From Plectosphaerella cucumerina (taxonomy: Eukaryota; Ascomycota; Sordariomycetes; Glomerellales; Plectosphaerellaceae): a DNA stretch of 64,000 bases. This document shows, in pieces, positions 30,733 to 42,200 of this stretch. Positions within the stretch are counted from its first letter, which is position 1; each line of letters starts with the position of its first letter. The translations under genes were made by a program, and so were the position numbers. The notes under the pieces are model-generated. The model made no database searches, had not been told where the DNA came from, and was given only the letters and a program-made list of their open reading frames with translations. The stretch covers positions 4,650,001-4,714,000 of the forward strand of contig JAGPXD010000004.1 of the NCBI GenBank assembly GCA_020746995.1, written 5' to 3'.

Positions 30733-32608
30733 ATGAGCCAGGCACCTCTCCAGGACGCCGACATCGCCAAGGCCCTCGCGCCTGGCGCGGCCGCCCAGGG
30801 CACCGAGAAGGAGATCTACGCCGAGAAGGGCTCCTTCGACGCCACGGCCGCCGCCGACCCCAAGTACGACTCTGACTCGGAGGAGGACTACGAGGACAAG
30901 CCCACGCCCGAGGACCTCCAGACCCTCCGCCGTGTCTCCGCCGGCATCCAGTGGTCCATCTACACCATTGCCTTTGCCGAGCTGTGCGAGCGTTTCTCGT
31001 ACTACGGCTCCGCCGTCCTGTACACCAACTTTGTCCGTTCCAAGCTGCCCGCCGGCTCCACCACCGGCGCCCCCATCGGCGACCCGGAGGGCACCGCCGG
31101 CGCCCTCGGCATGGGCCAGAAGGCCTCGCAGGGTATCTCCCTCTTCAACCAGTTCTTCGCCTACCTGGTCCCCCTCTTCGGCGCCTGGCTGGCCGATGCC
31201 AAGTACGGTCGTTACAAGGTGATTCACATCGCCATTGTCGTCTCCACCCTCGCCCACGTCGTCCTCGTCATCGCCTCCATCCCCAAGGTCATCGTCAACC
31301 CCAGCGGCTCCTTCGGCGCCTTCATCGTCGGTCTCCTCATGCTCTGCACCGGTACCGGTCTCTTCAAGGCCAACATCTCCCCCCTGCTGGCTGAGCAGAA
31401 CAAGGACACCCGCATGCGCGTCGAGGTTCAGAAGGGCGAGCGCGTCATCGTCGACCCCGCCGTGACCAACACCCGCATCTTCCTGTGGTTCTACTTTGCC
31501 ATCAACATTGGAGCCACCGTCGGCCAGATCTGCATGGTCTTCGTCGCCAAGTACCACAGCTTCTGGCTCGCTTTCCTGCTCCCCACCGTCCTCTTCCTCG
31601 CCTGCCCCGTCGTCCTTGCCCTCAACCGCAAGCGCTACAACACCACCCCTCCCACCGGCTCCGTCCTTGAGAAGTTCTTCCAGATGTTCGTCTACACCAA
31701 GAAGCACTCCAAGGGTGCCTTCACCATGGACTGGGAGGTCGCCAAGCCCCGCAACGTCCCCGTTGCCGACCGCCCCGCCTTCATGACCTACGATGACGCC
31801 TGGGTTGACGAGGTCAAGCGTGGCCTGAACGCCTGCAAGGTCTTCCTGTTCCTGCCCGTCTTCTTCCTCGCCTACAACCAGATGACGAACAACCTGTCCT
31901 CCCAGGCCGCCACCATGGAGCTCCACGGCGCCCCCAACGACCTGATCCAGAACCTCAACCCCCTGTCCATCATCATCATGGTCCCCATCCTCGACACCGT
32001 CATCTACCCCGGCTTCCGCAAGATCGGCTTCAACTTCACCCCCATCAAGCGTATGGCCGTCGGTTTCGGCTTCAGCGCCGCCTCCATGGTCGCCGCCGGT
32101 GTCATGCAGCACTACATCTACACCCTCGGCCCCTGCGGCAAGGACGCCAGCGCCTGCGCCGAGGAGGGTCTCAAGGCTCCCATCAACGTCTGGGCCCAGT
32201 CCCTGCCCTACGTGCTCGTCGGTATTGCTGAGGTGAGTCTGCCCCTGTCCACACTGCTTCACGACCTTTCGCTAACCCGCTTCTTAGATCTTCACCAACG
32301 TCTCCTCCTACGAGTACGCCTTCTCCAAGGCCCCCGGCAACATGAAGTCCCTCGTCATGTCCGTCAACCTGCTCATGTCGGCCATCTCCGCCGCCCTCGG
32401 CCAGGCCTTCACCCCCATCTCCGCCGACCCCTACCTGGTCTGGAACTACACCGCCGTCGCCATCATCTCGGCCGTCGGTGGCATCGCCTTCTGGTTCTGC
32501 TTCAAGCACCTCGACCACGACGAGGACAGGCTCAACATGCTCAAGAAGACCAAGTTCCTCGGCAACAACCAGCCCAACCGCGAGAACAACGAGGAGGCCC
32601 GCGTTTAA
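30733..32608 (+). CDS. PTR2/POT-family proton-coupled peptide transporter
   Basis: Two exons, 30733-32232 and 32288-32608, give 606 aa. The start was chosen at MSQAPLQD, the first ATG after a pyrimidine-rich leader; an in-frame codon further upstream adds only a poor extension. An acidic cytoplasmic N-terminus (YDSDSEEDYEDKPTPEDLQTL in two parts) precedes the family signature FAELCERFSYYGSAVLY, where ExxERFxYY is the proton-coupling motif, and FNQFFAYLVPLFGAWLADA is the second POT signature. FYFAINIGATVG follows. About twelve membrane helices are visible, with the last two in exon 2. It imports di- and tripeptides at the plasma membrane. Nearly all codons end in C or G, a sign of high expression in fungi. 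Confidence 0.95.
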
Positions 32609-33934
32609 GCGAGTCGCCCCGGCCCCGGCGCGAGCTGGTCGTCCGCTGCGGTCGATACTTAGTAATAGTTACACAGGGGGTGAAGGTTGGACATGGCTTA
32701 GATGCTGTGAATACATATCTGCCCCGACTTTGTGTCTGTCGTGTGATGTGAGGACGTTTGCATGCATGACTGTGTGTTCGCTTTGGTCGAAAGTGAGGCG
32801 ACTCCGACTTTTCGGTTTGAGAAGATCGTCTACCTGAGAGTTCGGTGAGGATGCTATGAACATGAGGCTCTGTGACGAGGTCGCTGCTCCAGAGGGAAGG
32901 ATAGGATGCTGGGATTTGTTGTTTATCTTCTAGTGATGCGCAGTGGTGCAGGTGGCCGGTTCTTGATGGTGGAGTTCGCGCTCCTTCCCCCTCCAACTGA
33001 CTCCCTGGGTCGCTGCTTCCACGCCGACCCCAAGTACCACAACCCCCAACGAACAGATCTCCCAGTCCAAAACGAACTTATACCCTTCTTCATCATTAAC
33101 ATTTGTTGCTTTCCATCTCCTTCGTCATCATGAACGACGTTTCCATCGCCCAGATGGCAGAAGGACCTCGGCATCGCCACGCTACCCAACGGGAAACACC
33201 TCTCGTGCACTAGTGCCAGGTAGGAAGCACAGCCCGAATGAAAATCATGCCGTCGTTGCGAATCTATTCTTTAAAAGATCCATCGACACACGCTGTGCGA
33301 ACACCGCAGTCTTGATGACGTGGCTGAAGTCATCACTGTGAGTGCTCCATCCAATCGTCCCAACAAAAGCCATGTCTGATGGACTGGCAAGTAGCTCGAC
33401 TATGAACCCGACCAGCATCTCCAAAAGACAGACGAGAAAAAGAAGTCTGCTGTGACCATCGAGAGCTGCGACAAAGCAACCAAATATGGAGCTTACCTTT
33501 CGTTCGAAGACTGCATGGCCTGGACCGTCTCCAACCACATCTTGATGAACGCCAGCCCAACCAATAATCGAATCGAACCGACTTAAAGCGGCACAAGTCC
33601 ACCGCAGCAGGTGGCTTGCCCTGGTGACGGGGCAGGCTTCCGATTTCGCGCGATTGAGAGCGCTGGTCCAACCAACTCCTCTTTCATGCATCTGCAGTGG
33701 CCTGGGGGCATCGAGGTGGCTGTTCTGGTCGTTCTACCTCCATCCATGAAGATCCAGACCACTTGCAAGCCTTCTGCCCCACGCTCATCTACAAAAGCTG
33801 CCTGCGCCCTCTCTCAACGGATCGCACCATTGTTTTATTCTGCTAACAATCTTTCAGTACCGGCTTCCCGACACACACTTCTCGTCTTTTCAGTGACAGT
33901 CACAGCACTCCGGTCTCAGACCATACCCGTCGAC
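32609..33934. other. Intergenic, 3' flank of PTR2 and promoter of next gene
   Basis: No supported gene. A very short frame at 33130-33213 (starting MNDVSIAQMAEG) follows a pyrimidine-rich leader but has only 27 codons; it is not called. Confidence 0.5.
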
Positions 33935-35865
33935 ATGGCCTCCTGGAACACAATCCCTACCGAGCTCCGGCTGGCGATCCTCGATATCGTGTTTTTCGCC
34001 TGCACCAACGATGATGTTCTGTGGAACAGCAAGCGCTTGGGATCGTACATGAACCCGAAACCTGGACGTCGCCGGCACAAGTCATCCCGCATCAAATCGC
34101 TACTTTCCACCGTCTGCCGAGAATGGCAGCAGTATTTTGAAAAAAGGAATTTCCATGATCTTGTCTTGACGCAGAGTGACCTGTGGTCGTTTCTCACGAT
34201 GATAAAACAAACGCCCATGTACCGGCTGGCGTACGTCAAGAGGATCCATTTCAAGGTTCTCCTGGAAGAGTACGACTGCAACTCTTGTATGACAAAGGAA
34301 GAGGAGTCCACCATTCAGAGGTCTGTTGCTCTGAACTCACTCAGCGATACAACCCTAACTGTCCCAGAAACTGTGCGATCTTCACCTATGCCATTTGGTA
34401 CCTACTTTCAACCCTTTTTCAGAGTACCCGACCAGTCGTAGCAAAGGACCAGGCAAAAATACAGCTCCAGATCAGTGTCTTCTCTCCCAGCGACAACCAT
34501 CACTGCTTTTGGAACTGGTGTCTGAAGGACGAATATTACTTCAGCACTCCGATAGTTGGAGGACCAGAGGACGAAACAACAGGATCAAGGACGACATTTT
34601 GGAACTCCCCATTCATCAGCTCTCCAGAAATAGGCACACACTTGGCACTTCTCATAATTGGCATCATGTCTGGAATCATAGCTCCTTCCAGCACCCAGAA
34701 AACGGACTTCTTGCAGTTGATACTGACAACGGCTGGGATCCGAACACGTTCGATCGGCTTCTTGGGGCGCGACCTCTCACCTTCGATTTTTCAATGCTCC
34801 CTGGGGTGGGAACAAGGTCTACAGTGCGCTTGCCCCCAGTGAGTGTGGTAAAGGGACTGGTCATCCGGCGCGGCAACTTCCGCGGCATCTCCCCCGACAT
34901 CATCTTCCGGCTGATCCACGAAGGCTTTCCCCAGCTGCAAGGGATTCGTGTCGAAAAGTGGCGCGAAACCTCTCTCAAAGAACAGCTGAGGTATCAAAAG
35001 GGTACGTATAACCGTGGCTCTCCTGCTTCAAGCTTATACTGACCAGCCTATAGAGTTTGCAAATTGCTTGGAAAGACAGCGGCTTCCCACCACATTGACT
35101 CACCTCGCGATTGTCGAGGATTACCACCCGAAGTTGCATGGACCGACCCCCTCTCCGCCCCGCTATCAAAACCTTGGGAGCTCGCTGTCCAGAGCCAGCC
35201 GCCATCTCGTCACGCTCTCTGCAATGTGGCAGGTGGAAGCCGAAAGTTTCTTGGCGGATTACCTTTCCCCCTTGACACCGGGCTCTCCTGCGATGACGCC
35301 TTGGGAGCGTTTGCGGGAGGTGCACCTAACCAGCACAAATATCGCCGGGGACCCAAACTCTCCGGAGGGCAAACAAGACATCCGCCAGATCCTTGAAGCT
35401 TCGTGCCGGGCGGCGAGAATGATGCCGCATCTACAAATCTTGCAGATCGGGAGCAGCGGTAGTACGGATCCGGACATCGTCAAGATTGCCATGTTCGGGT
35501 ACAAGAGGGGTGAGGGCAATGGCATCCGACCTATTCTCGACTGGGTTACCAGCTGGCCTGAGAAACAGACCCTCGATGCCGAGGACGAAGCTTTCAAGTG
35601 CTGGAAAGATCTCGCGAAGGAGCGCAATGATGGGACGGAGGCCTTCATGCGTCGCTTTACGGGATCCGGCGTCGTAAACGCCGTGCTGAATTCGGGCTGG
35701 AGCCCCGCCTCTCATTGGGGGATTTCTGCCTTTTTTGAAGATCCTTGGGTTGGTTTCCTGGACAGGACGTCTCTACTGGAGATTCAGATGGGGGAGAAGG
35801 ACTGGAACGCTGGCCTCCCATGGCGTCGCTTGGTTGTTGGGAGTGACCGCTACTGGGAGGCCTGA
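33935..35865 (+). CDS. F-box-like protein with DUF6546-type region, gene model incomplete
   Basis: Exon 1 (33935-34320) starts MASWNTIPTELRLAILDIVF, an F-box-like helix, and continues CREWQQYFEKRNFHDLVLT. A 47-nt intron with a CTAAC branch site leads to an exon from 34368. The last exon (35054-35865) follows a GTACGT...ATAG intron at 35002-35053 and ends DRYWEA. The middle reads QISVFSPSDNHHCFWNW in one frame and VVKGLVIRRGNFRGISPDII in another, as in fungal DUF6546 proteins; the switch falls somewhere in 34490-34690 and needs either an unrecognised intron of length 3n+2 or a frameshift. Such proteins are frequent in filamentous fungi; F-box proteins recruit substrates to SCF ubiquitin ligases, but here that role is inference. 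Confidence 0.65.
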
Positions 35866-35917
35866 CTGGACTTGAAGCAAGTGGAAAGAAAGTCGTTGTG
35901 GAAAGAATGTAAACTAC

Positions 35918-37990
35918 CTATACAACCAGACCATTACCTTCATAGTCTGCCGGGATAAAGTCATCAAACAACGACCGCATCATGGCGTCCATGTCCCCCA
36001 CGTCCCCCATCATCAGCTGTTCCGTGAACGAATCGTCCATGCCAAGCCCTCCGAAGAAGTCGCCCGGCAGGCTCGGCAGTAAGGCGTCATCAACCGGCAT
36101 GGCGTGTTGTTGTCCACCCAGCCATATGACCAGAGCATGGCCGACTTCCTCTAGAATATCGCGACACCGCTTGGCGCCGATCCAGTGCTCGGCTACGGCG
36201 CCTAGCACCCGCAAACCTGCGGCTAGGTCCTCGCTGAGAGTGGCGGGAGTGGCGAGAGCTGGGACGACTTTGACGCAGTAGAGCAGGGTGATGATGCTGA
36301 GGGTTACGGAGTAGAAGGTATCCCAGCCGTGCACGAGTAGGCCGTCGCGGTAGAGTTCGCCGAAGATGGAGAGGGCCTGGCGGGCGGCGGCGTGGCAGGC
36401 GCGGGTTGCTTGGGTGGTGGGTGTTGGGATGGCGGGGCTGGGGCGGAGGCAGACCATGCGCAGTTCGAGGCCGCGGAGGCGGGAGACTTGGAGATGGTAG
36501 GGAGAGGTATTGGGAATGGATTGGTCCCAGGTGTCGAGGCGTTGGAGAAGGTCGGCTTGCCATTCGGGGATGCTGACGACGGCGGGGTAGGCCCAGCGGG
36601 GGGTGTCGCGGACGACGCTGTTGGCGACGTATTTGAGCTCGGAGTTGAGCTTTGTGAGTTTGAAGAGGTGGAGGGCGATGGGGTCGCAGGAGGGGAGCTA
36701 CGATGTTAGCAGGTGGAAGTAGGAGGAGGTAGGAGACTTACCCTCAGATCGCAGGCTTCGTCCCTCAGACCGATCGGTCGGCCCATCATGGTGGCAATGC
36801 GGCGGTCGAGGGTCATGACGATCCAGAAGATACGAGTGCGCATGGCTTGGTCGAGAGGCGAGCCTGTGCGGACGTCACGCTGTAGACCTAGATCCAGCAC
36901 CGACGCAATGCAGTGGTAGTCGAGGTACCATAAACTTGCCCGCATGTTGGGGCAGTGCATGGTGAAGAGCATGAGCAGCAGAAGGCATTGCAGCCCGGCG
37001 AGGGAGTTCTCGACGTTGACAGCATCGAGGTATTCCAACGCGGCAAGGCAGTACCCCTCGGCAGGGAGGCGGACCCGGTGCCTTTGGGAGAGGACCATGG
37101 CGCCGAGGGCGAGGACCATGAAGACGCGGAACTTGTCGGCGCTGTCTGCGTCGGGGGAGGCGGCGCGGGAGAGCATGTCTGCGAAGGCTGGCTCGTGAAG
37201 AACGGGATACTGAGGATGGAGGACGTCGAAGAAGGCGGCGCTTATCTGGGCGGCTCGGTCCGGAGGAGGTAGTGGTGCTGGGCCCTGGAGACATTCGACC
37301 AGCCCGGCGGGAAGGGCCGTGGGAGGTGTACTAGTGGAGCGATGGCCTGGGCCGGAGGCGAGCATGATCCGGGCCAGGAAGTAACCGCTCGACGGGCCGA
37401 TGTACCGGGCATCCTGGGCGCTGCCGAGAGAGACGAGGCCGATCTCATGCGCGAGGAGGCCATGGGGTGGTGGAAGTAGAGGGGCGGCAGGGACGGATAT
37501 GGTGATAGGTGCTGCGGGTGTTTCTGATGCTGCTGGGGCGGAGGCTGGGGCGGAGGCTTCGAGGATGGTGAGGTCGAGGTCTTGGTCGTCGCCGGGGAGG
37601 TCGACGTCGGGACATCGTGCTCTGATGATGGCTTCGAGGTCGTGGACGCGCTGTTGCAGGCGTTTAATCTTGCTGGCGGGGTCAGCGGCAGCCGGGCCTC
37701 GTTAAAGAACCGGGGACCTTACGCGCGATGAAGATCCCTGACGGGACCAAGCCGGGCGCTGTCGCCATCAGTGCAATCAACGCCAGCCGTTTGGCAGTTC
37801 CCACACTTTGGATGTTGTCCGTCGCACTGTTCTCGTCAGGGGGTGTTGGGTGGAACGGGCCCGGCTTGGCATTCCGTACCTTGATCTTCCGCCGTTGGCA
37901 TCGCTGAGAAGGTTAGCTTTGCATCAGATAGTTGACCGGGGAACATACCGCACACGCCAGCTTGACGGCCATTCGTGATGGTTTCGACAT
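35918..37990 (-). CDS. Zn2Cys6 transcription factor
   Basis: Five exons, 37990-37949, 37903-37880, 37826-37723, 37672-36742 and 36697-35918, give 626 aa. The DNA-binding zinc cluster, split over three exons, reads CARCQRRKIK then CDGQHPKCGNC then QTAGVDC, a perfect CX2CX6CX6CX2CX6C at residues 13-40. A coiled-coil KIKRLQQRVHDLEAII follows, which usually sets dimer spacing. The middle region carries the fungal-specific regulator domain (AAFFDVLHPQYPVLHEP; YLDYHCIASVLDLGLQRD; RIFWIVMTLDRRIATMMGRP, where GRP is typical). The acidic C-terminus (DDSFTEQLMMGDVGDMD) may activate transcription. It is divergent from the Ldh_2 dehydrogenase with 232 bp between start codons, so it may control that gene and itself. 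Confidence 0.9.
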
Positions 37991-38222
37991 GGTGATGGAG
38001 GTGAATGATGTTTGACGGGGAAGGTCCGGCGGTGCTTCTCCGATGGGCCTTTGTCTATGTATGCTGATAAGATAAGAGCCCGAGCTGACTCATCTGGCTG
38101 CCAACGGACAAAGCCCGTTTTCTCCCTCCCTTCACTCCATCGGACTTCCCCCGTTCAAGTCTCCATAAAGCTCCGCGAATTCACGATGAACCCAGCAGCC
38201 CTCCTTGGCATCCATCACCACC
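37991..38222. promoter_or_regulatory. Shared divergent promoter with CGG-N10-CCG element
   Basis: The 232 bp lie between the start codons of the zinc-cluster regulator and the Ldh_2 gene. At 38027-38042 there is CGG, ten bases, CCG; an overlapping CGG at 38030 gives a 7-base spacing to the same CCG. Zn2Cys6 dimers bind such inverted CGG triplets, with spacing specific to each factor. Binding by the adjacent factor is inference. Confidence 0.5.
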
Positions 38223-39366
38223 ATGGAAGACGCAAAGATCCACATTGAAGCCGCCGAGGCTCGTCGCTTCGTCGAGGCCATACTTCAAGGCAATGGTGTT
38301 TCTCCTGAGAATGCCGCCATCGTCGCTCGCTGCCTCGTGGCCGCTGACCTGCGCGGAGTTGACACCCATGGGTGAGCCCCATCTGCCCCCTACTTCCTCC
38401 TCCCGCTAACTTCCTAGGATGAACCGCATCCCCTCCTACATGGAACGCGTCCGGCAAGGCGTCCTCGACGCCACCGCCTCTCCAGAACTCCGCCAAGTCA
38501 CCCCCGTCGTGGCCCACGTCGACGGCCGCAACGGCTTCGGCTTCCTCGCCGCGGAAAAAGGCATGGCCGCGGCCATCGAGTCAGCCAAAACCTTTGGCAT
38601 CGGCATGGCCAGTGTCGCACACTCGAACCATTTCGGCATGAGCGCGTGGGTTGTCCAGCAGGCTCTCGACGCGGGGATGATGAGTCTCGTCTTTACAAAC
38701 TCGAGCCCCGCCCTGCCTGTTTGGGGCGGCAAGAGCAAGCTTATGGGCGTGTCGCCTATCGCTTGTGGTGCCCCGGGTGGGTCGGGGGAGGGCGACAAGC
38801 CGTTTATTCTTGACATGGCGCCTTCAGTTGCCGCGAGGGGGAAGATTTACAAGGCTCTTCGACGGGGGGAGAAGATCCCGACGGATTGGGCGCTTGATGC
38901 CGAGGGCAGGCCGACGGATGATCCCCAGGCTGCTCTTGGGGGCGTCATGCTGCCCATGGGAGGACCGAAGGGCTCGGCGCTGAGTATCATGATGGACGTC
39001 TTCTCGGGGGTGCTGTCCGGGTCGGCGTTTGCGGGACACGTCACGAACCCATATGATCCGTCGCGCCCGGCAGACGTGGGACACATGGTGGTTGCCATCC
39101 GTCCGGACTTGTTCATGAGCAACGATGAGTTCCGGGAGCGCATGAAGTATCTGTACGAGAGGGTGACGGGGTCGGACAAGGCGGCGGGGGTGGAGAGGAT
39201 TTACTTCCCCGGGGAGATTGAGCAGTTGACGCAGGCGGAGAGGGAGGTTACGGGCATCCCTATGGTGAGAGCTGAGATTGATGCCCTCAATGCTGAGGGG
39301 GCGAGGGCGGGGGTGGGAAGTCTGGTGGAGGGAGTCAAGGAGAAGGGGAAGCAGGCTGAAGTCTAG
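38223..39366 (+). CDS. Malate/L-lactate dehydrogenase family (Ldh_2) oxidoreductase
   Basis: Two exons, 38223-38371 and 38418-39366, give 365 aa, joining as GVDTHGMNRIPSYMERV, a signature of the family N-terminus. FGIGMASVAHSNHFGMSAW carries the catalytic histidine; FTNSSPALPVWGG and GVSPIACGAPGG are also typical; GGPKGSALSIMMDVFSGVLSG lies near the cofactor site. The family is unrelated to classical Rossmann malate dehydrogenases and includes enzymes acting on malate, sulfolactate, ureidoglycolate, 2,3-diketogulonate and cyclic imino acids with NAD(P). No targeting peptide is seen. Substrate unknown; the divergent zinc-cluster regulator suggests inducible use of a specific compound. Confidence 0.9.
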
Positions 39367-39537
39367 TGTACAATGGGACTGTTTGATCTCCATCATGACC
39401 AGACGCAAGAATTGACAGAGTGAAAGCAAGTTGTCCAAAATGGTCTCCATTCAACTGCCGAAATGTCCAACATGATAGTAAGGCTTCAACCTGCTCTTCA
39501 GCTCCCTCAAAGGAACCCTTGCTCTGCCCATCCCAGT

Positions 39538-39968
39538 CTACTCCTCCAACTTCCCCAACCCCGACATAGCCCCCGCCACCTTTAGCGCATCATCCCCAGG
39601 CACTTCAAAGTCAAATCGCACAACATCCTCCTTGTACGGCCACAGCATCGTGTGGGTGATGCGCTCATGCTCCTTGCTGGCCTGGTACACTTCCAATGCC
39701 TCCAACCCGTCATGGAAGCTGACGAGGGCAATCTCGAAGCCCTGGCTCTTTTCGATGGGCCGTGTGACCGAGGGGCTGCCGACCCAGAGATTGCGGTTCT
39801 GGACACAGGGGAGCTCGCGGAGGGTGCGCAGCTCGGTGACGAAGGCGGCCTTGTGCTCGGCCGAGACGTCGGCGCGGAACTTGAAGAGGACTGAGGGGTC
39901 AGCGGGGGTCTAGCAAGGGGGTTTTGGGAGTGGAAAGTTGGGAACATACCGATGTGAATGAGCGTCAT
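39538..39968 (-). CDS. Stress-responsive A/B-barrel (Dabb) domain protein
   Basis: Two exons, 39968-39950 and 39890-39538, give 123 aa. It starts MTLIHIVLFKFRADVSAEHK, the classic Dabb opening strand with HIVLFKF, and later has CVQNRNLWVGSPSVTRP, GFEIALVSFHDGLEAL and YQASKEHERITHTMLWP. Dabb proteins form a dimeric alpha-beta barrel; members include stress proteins and, in plants, a polyketide cyclase, so it could be an enzyme on a small hydrophobic molecule. It converges on the Ldh_2 gene with 171 bp between them, and follows the sterol-dehydrogenase-like gene in the same direction with 160 bp between. Confidence 0.88.
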
Positions 39969-40128
39969 GATGAGCAGTGGTTTGGTGTGGTGGTGAGGTG
40001 ATGCCAAATGATGCGGCCGCCAAGCTCGACTCCCTTTATGTGGCGACCTCGGAGACAGTCCGTCGGCAGAAATCCCCGCTGCCTCCAGTGCAGTCCGACC
40101 CACCCGGAGCACCTCCGTCCATGACTCG

Positions 40129-41618
40129 TCACGCCTTTCTGGCCATCGGCTCCGGGATCGCCTCGAGCACCCCCTTCTGCTCCACTTCCCCTCCCTCCTT
40201 CGCCAACCCTCGATTCCAGTCAGCAATCTGCTGGCAAACGCCCTCCATCGTGGTGAAAGCCCCCCGGTAGCCGATGCCGCCCTCTGCCGGCCCCTTCCGC
40301 GCATCCGCGTCGTCAATGATGCTGCAGATGGCCGCGTCAAAGCAGGCTGGCTGGAGGAAGTACAGCGGGGGTTCAGGCTCCCACTTCAGCCCCAGCCGCC
40401 GCACGACAGTACACCACGTTTCAATAGCCGCGGCCATGAGCAGCATCAGCACTGGCGGGGGGTACAAGATCTTGACAGGACTGTTGGCCAGCAGCTCGAG
40501 GGCGGCGTACGAATCGCGGAAGCGGGGTGGCGGGCCGGGGTCGGTCACCAGGAACGGTCGGCCGGCCATGCCAGCATTGGCGTGCGGCCCCAGCAGCGCT
40601 GCCTCGAGTTGCAGCTCGGCGAGGGCGACGTTGGCGCCGTGCACCCAGTTCTGGACCCATGGCGCGGTGAAAGTCGGGATGGTCCCAAGGCGAAGGGTGC
40701 TGCCGAGGAGCAGGTCGTCAGGTGACCCGTAGACGCCGTTGCCTGGGCGGATGGTACCCGTGCGGAAGCCTGGTGCGTCGGCAGCGCAGACGAGACGCTC
40801 AGCTTCGGCCTTGCTGCGAGCATAGTTGGAGAAGAAGTCGGCGTGCGAACCGATCGGGGCAAAGAAGTCGTCGGTCGTCATGGTCTGGACGTAGTTGTCG
40901 GGGAAGGCGCGCCAAGGAGGCGTGGAGAACCAGCTGACGGGGCGGAGGGCGATGGAGCAGCTCGAGGTGAGGATGAAGACGGAGGCGCCGGCGGCACGGG
41001 CCCCGGAGAGGACGTTGGCGGTGCCGACGAGATTGGGGACGCGGCATCGGTCGTAGGTGTCGACAGAGCGCTCCGAAGGGCGGATAACGGCGGCGGTGTG
41101 GAAGACGGTGAGAGGGCGGGAGGCGACGGCGCTGGGCCAGGGGTGGCTGAAGGCGGCGTTGATGGAGGAAGAGGAAGTCATGTCTGCTTGGACAAAGGGC
41201 ACGGCAGAAGCTGGGCCTGAAGTAAGGTCCTTTCGGGTCGGAGGACGGAAGTCGACGATGCGGATGGATGAGGGGTCGTGACCCTGGGCGAGAAGCTGGA
41301 GCACCAGCCAGCCACCGACGAGGCCTAGGGGTGTCAGTGAATGCGGCGAATTCGAAAAGCGAACATACCTGACCCCCCAACGACAACGTATCGCCGATCG
41401 AGCTTTGGCGGCAGAAAGGGAAGCGAGTCGAGAGGCGACGCGACAATGCGGTCGTACGTCTTCTGAAGCTCTGCGTCGGTCCAGGCGTTCTTCTCCGCTT
41501 CGCGCTGAATATCTTCCGGAACAGTCGACATTGCCCAATTGAGGCGGCAGAGGTACCCAAAGACCACGAGGGCCGCCAGCGCCGGAAGCGCAGCCCACGA
41601 AATAATCGCGTCTGTCAT
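40129..41618 (-). CDS. 3beta-hydroxysteroid dehydrogenase-like extended SDR
   Basis: Two exons, 41618-41369 and 41324-40129, give 481 aa. The N-terminus (SWAALPALAALVVFGYLC) is a membrane anchor. The cofactor loop is VVVGGSGLVGGWLV (~77-90), followed by IRIVDFRPP. The catalytic motif YARSK lies at ~250-254, after FILTSSCSIAL. RTGTIRPGNGVYGSPDDLLL and NWVHGANVALAELQLEAALLG are as in the 3beta-HSD/isomerase and C-3 sterol dehydrogenase group. IKILYPPP-like text near the C-terminus (SPVKILYPPPVLMLLM) suggests a second membrane contact. Family members oxidise sterol 3-hydroxyls at the ER, but many fungal members act in secondary metabolism. The length is ~100 residues above the sterol C-3 dehydrogenase norm because of the N-terminal extension. 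Confidence 0.85.
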
Positions 41619-41861
41619 TGCAATGTTGGTGATGGGGTTGTGTGAAGTTGTTTTAGAGGAGGCAAGCAGCCAAGTCATGAGGTCACGCCGGGGAAGCAAC
41701 TGCCGCGACGACCCCAGCAACCCCAGGTCTGCCCCACTTCTCGGTCTCCACGAAGACCCCGATCACTGCAGAAAAAGCAAGGGTATCTAGGTACCGTAAT
41801 GTGAAATGTCTCTTGGCTCGCTGGTTTGCTATGTACAACGCAACACCGCTTCTGCTTCCAT

Positions 41862-42200
41862 CTAGCAAGGCTGGGGAGTGCTGGCAGGGAACTCGCTGAA
41901 CTGGCGGCAGCGGTCGTTGAAGGTGCCGCGGTTGGCTTCAGGGACGGTGCAGCAGGCGAGGCCGCGGGCGATGGTGCCGCCCTGCGTCGTGCCCAGGACA
42001 CCGCCGGCCGCAGAGCAGGCTCCGCTGGTGGCATCGTGCGTCCTTGCGACGTTGTAGCCGCCGTCGCCCTGGATGGCGCACTGGCGGAGGACGGTCTGGG
42101 CTTGGACGGCGCCCCTGGGAGGTCAGCGGGGATGTCTTGCGAGGGCGAGGCAAACAACTTACAGGAGGAGCAGGGGAGCGAAGATGGCGGAGATCTGCAT
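41862..42200 (-). CDS. Small secreted six-cysteine protein
   Basis: Two exons, 42200-42163 and 42114-41862, give 96 aa. The start MQISAIFAPLLLLGAVQAQ is a signal peptide. The mature part is ~77 residues with six cysteines in the order C-C-CC-C-C (RQC, GAC, LACC, DRC, QPC). No family is recognised; size, secretion and paired cysteines are what candidate effectors or small cell-wall proteins look like. The cysteine order resembles hydrophobins in having a CC pair, but there are six rather than eight and the text is not hydrophobic. It lies 244 bp downstream of the start of the dehydrogenase gene, in the same orientation. Confidence 0.8.

Noticed and set aside
30658..32262. 534-codon Gly/Asp/Val-rich minus-strand frame
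   Set aside because: It is the antisense shadow of the PTR2 gene, produced by its C-ending codons.
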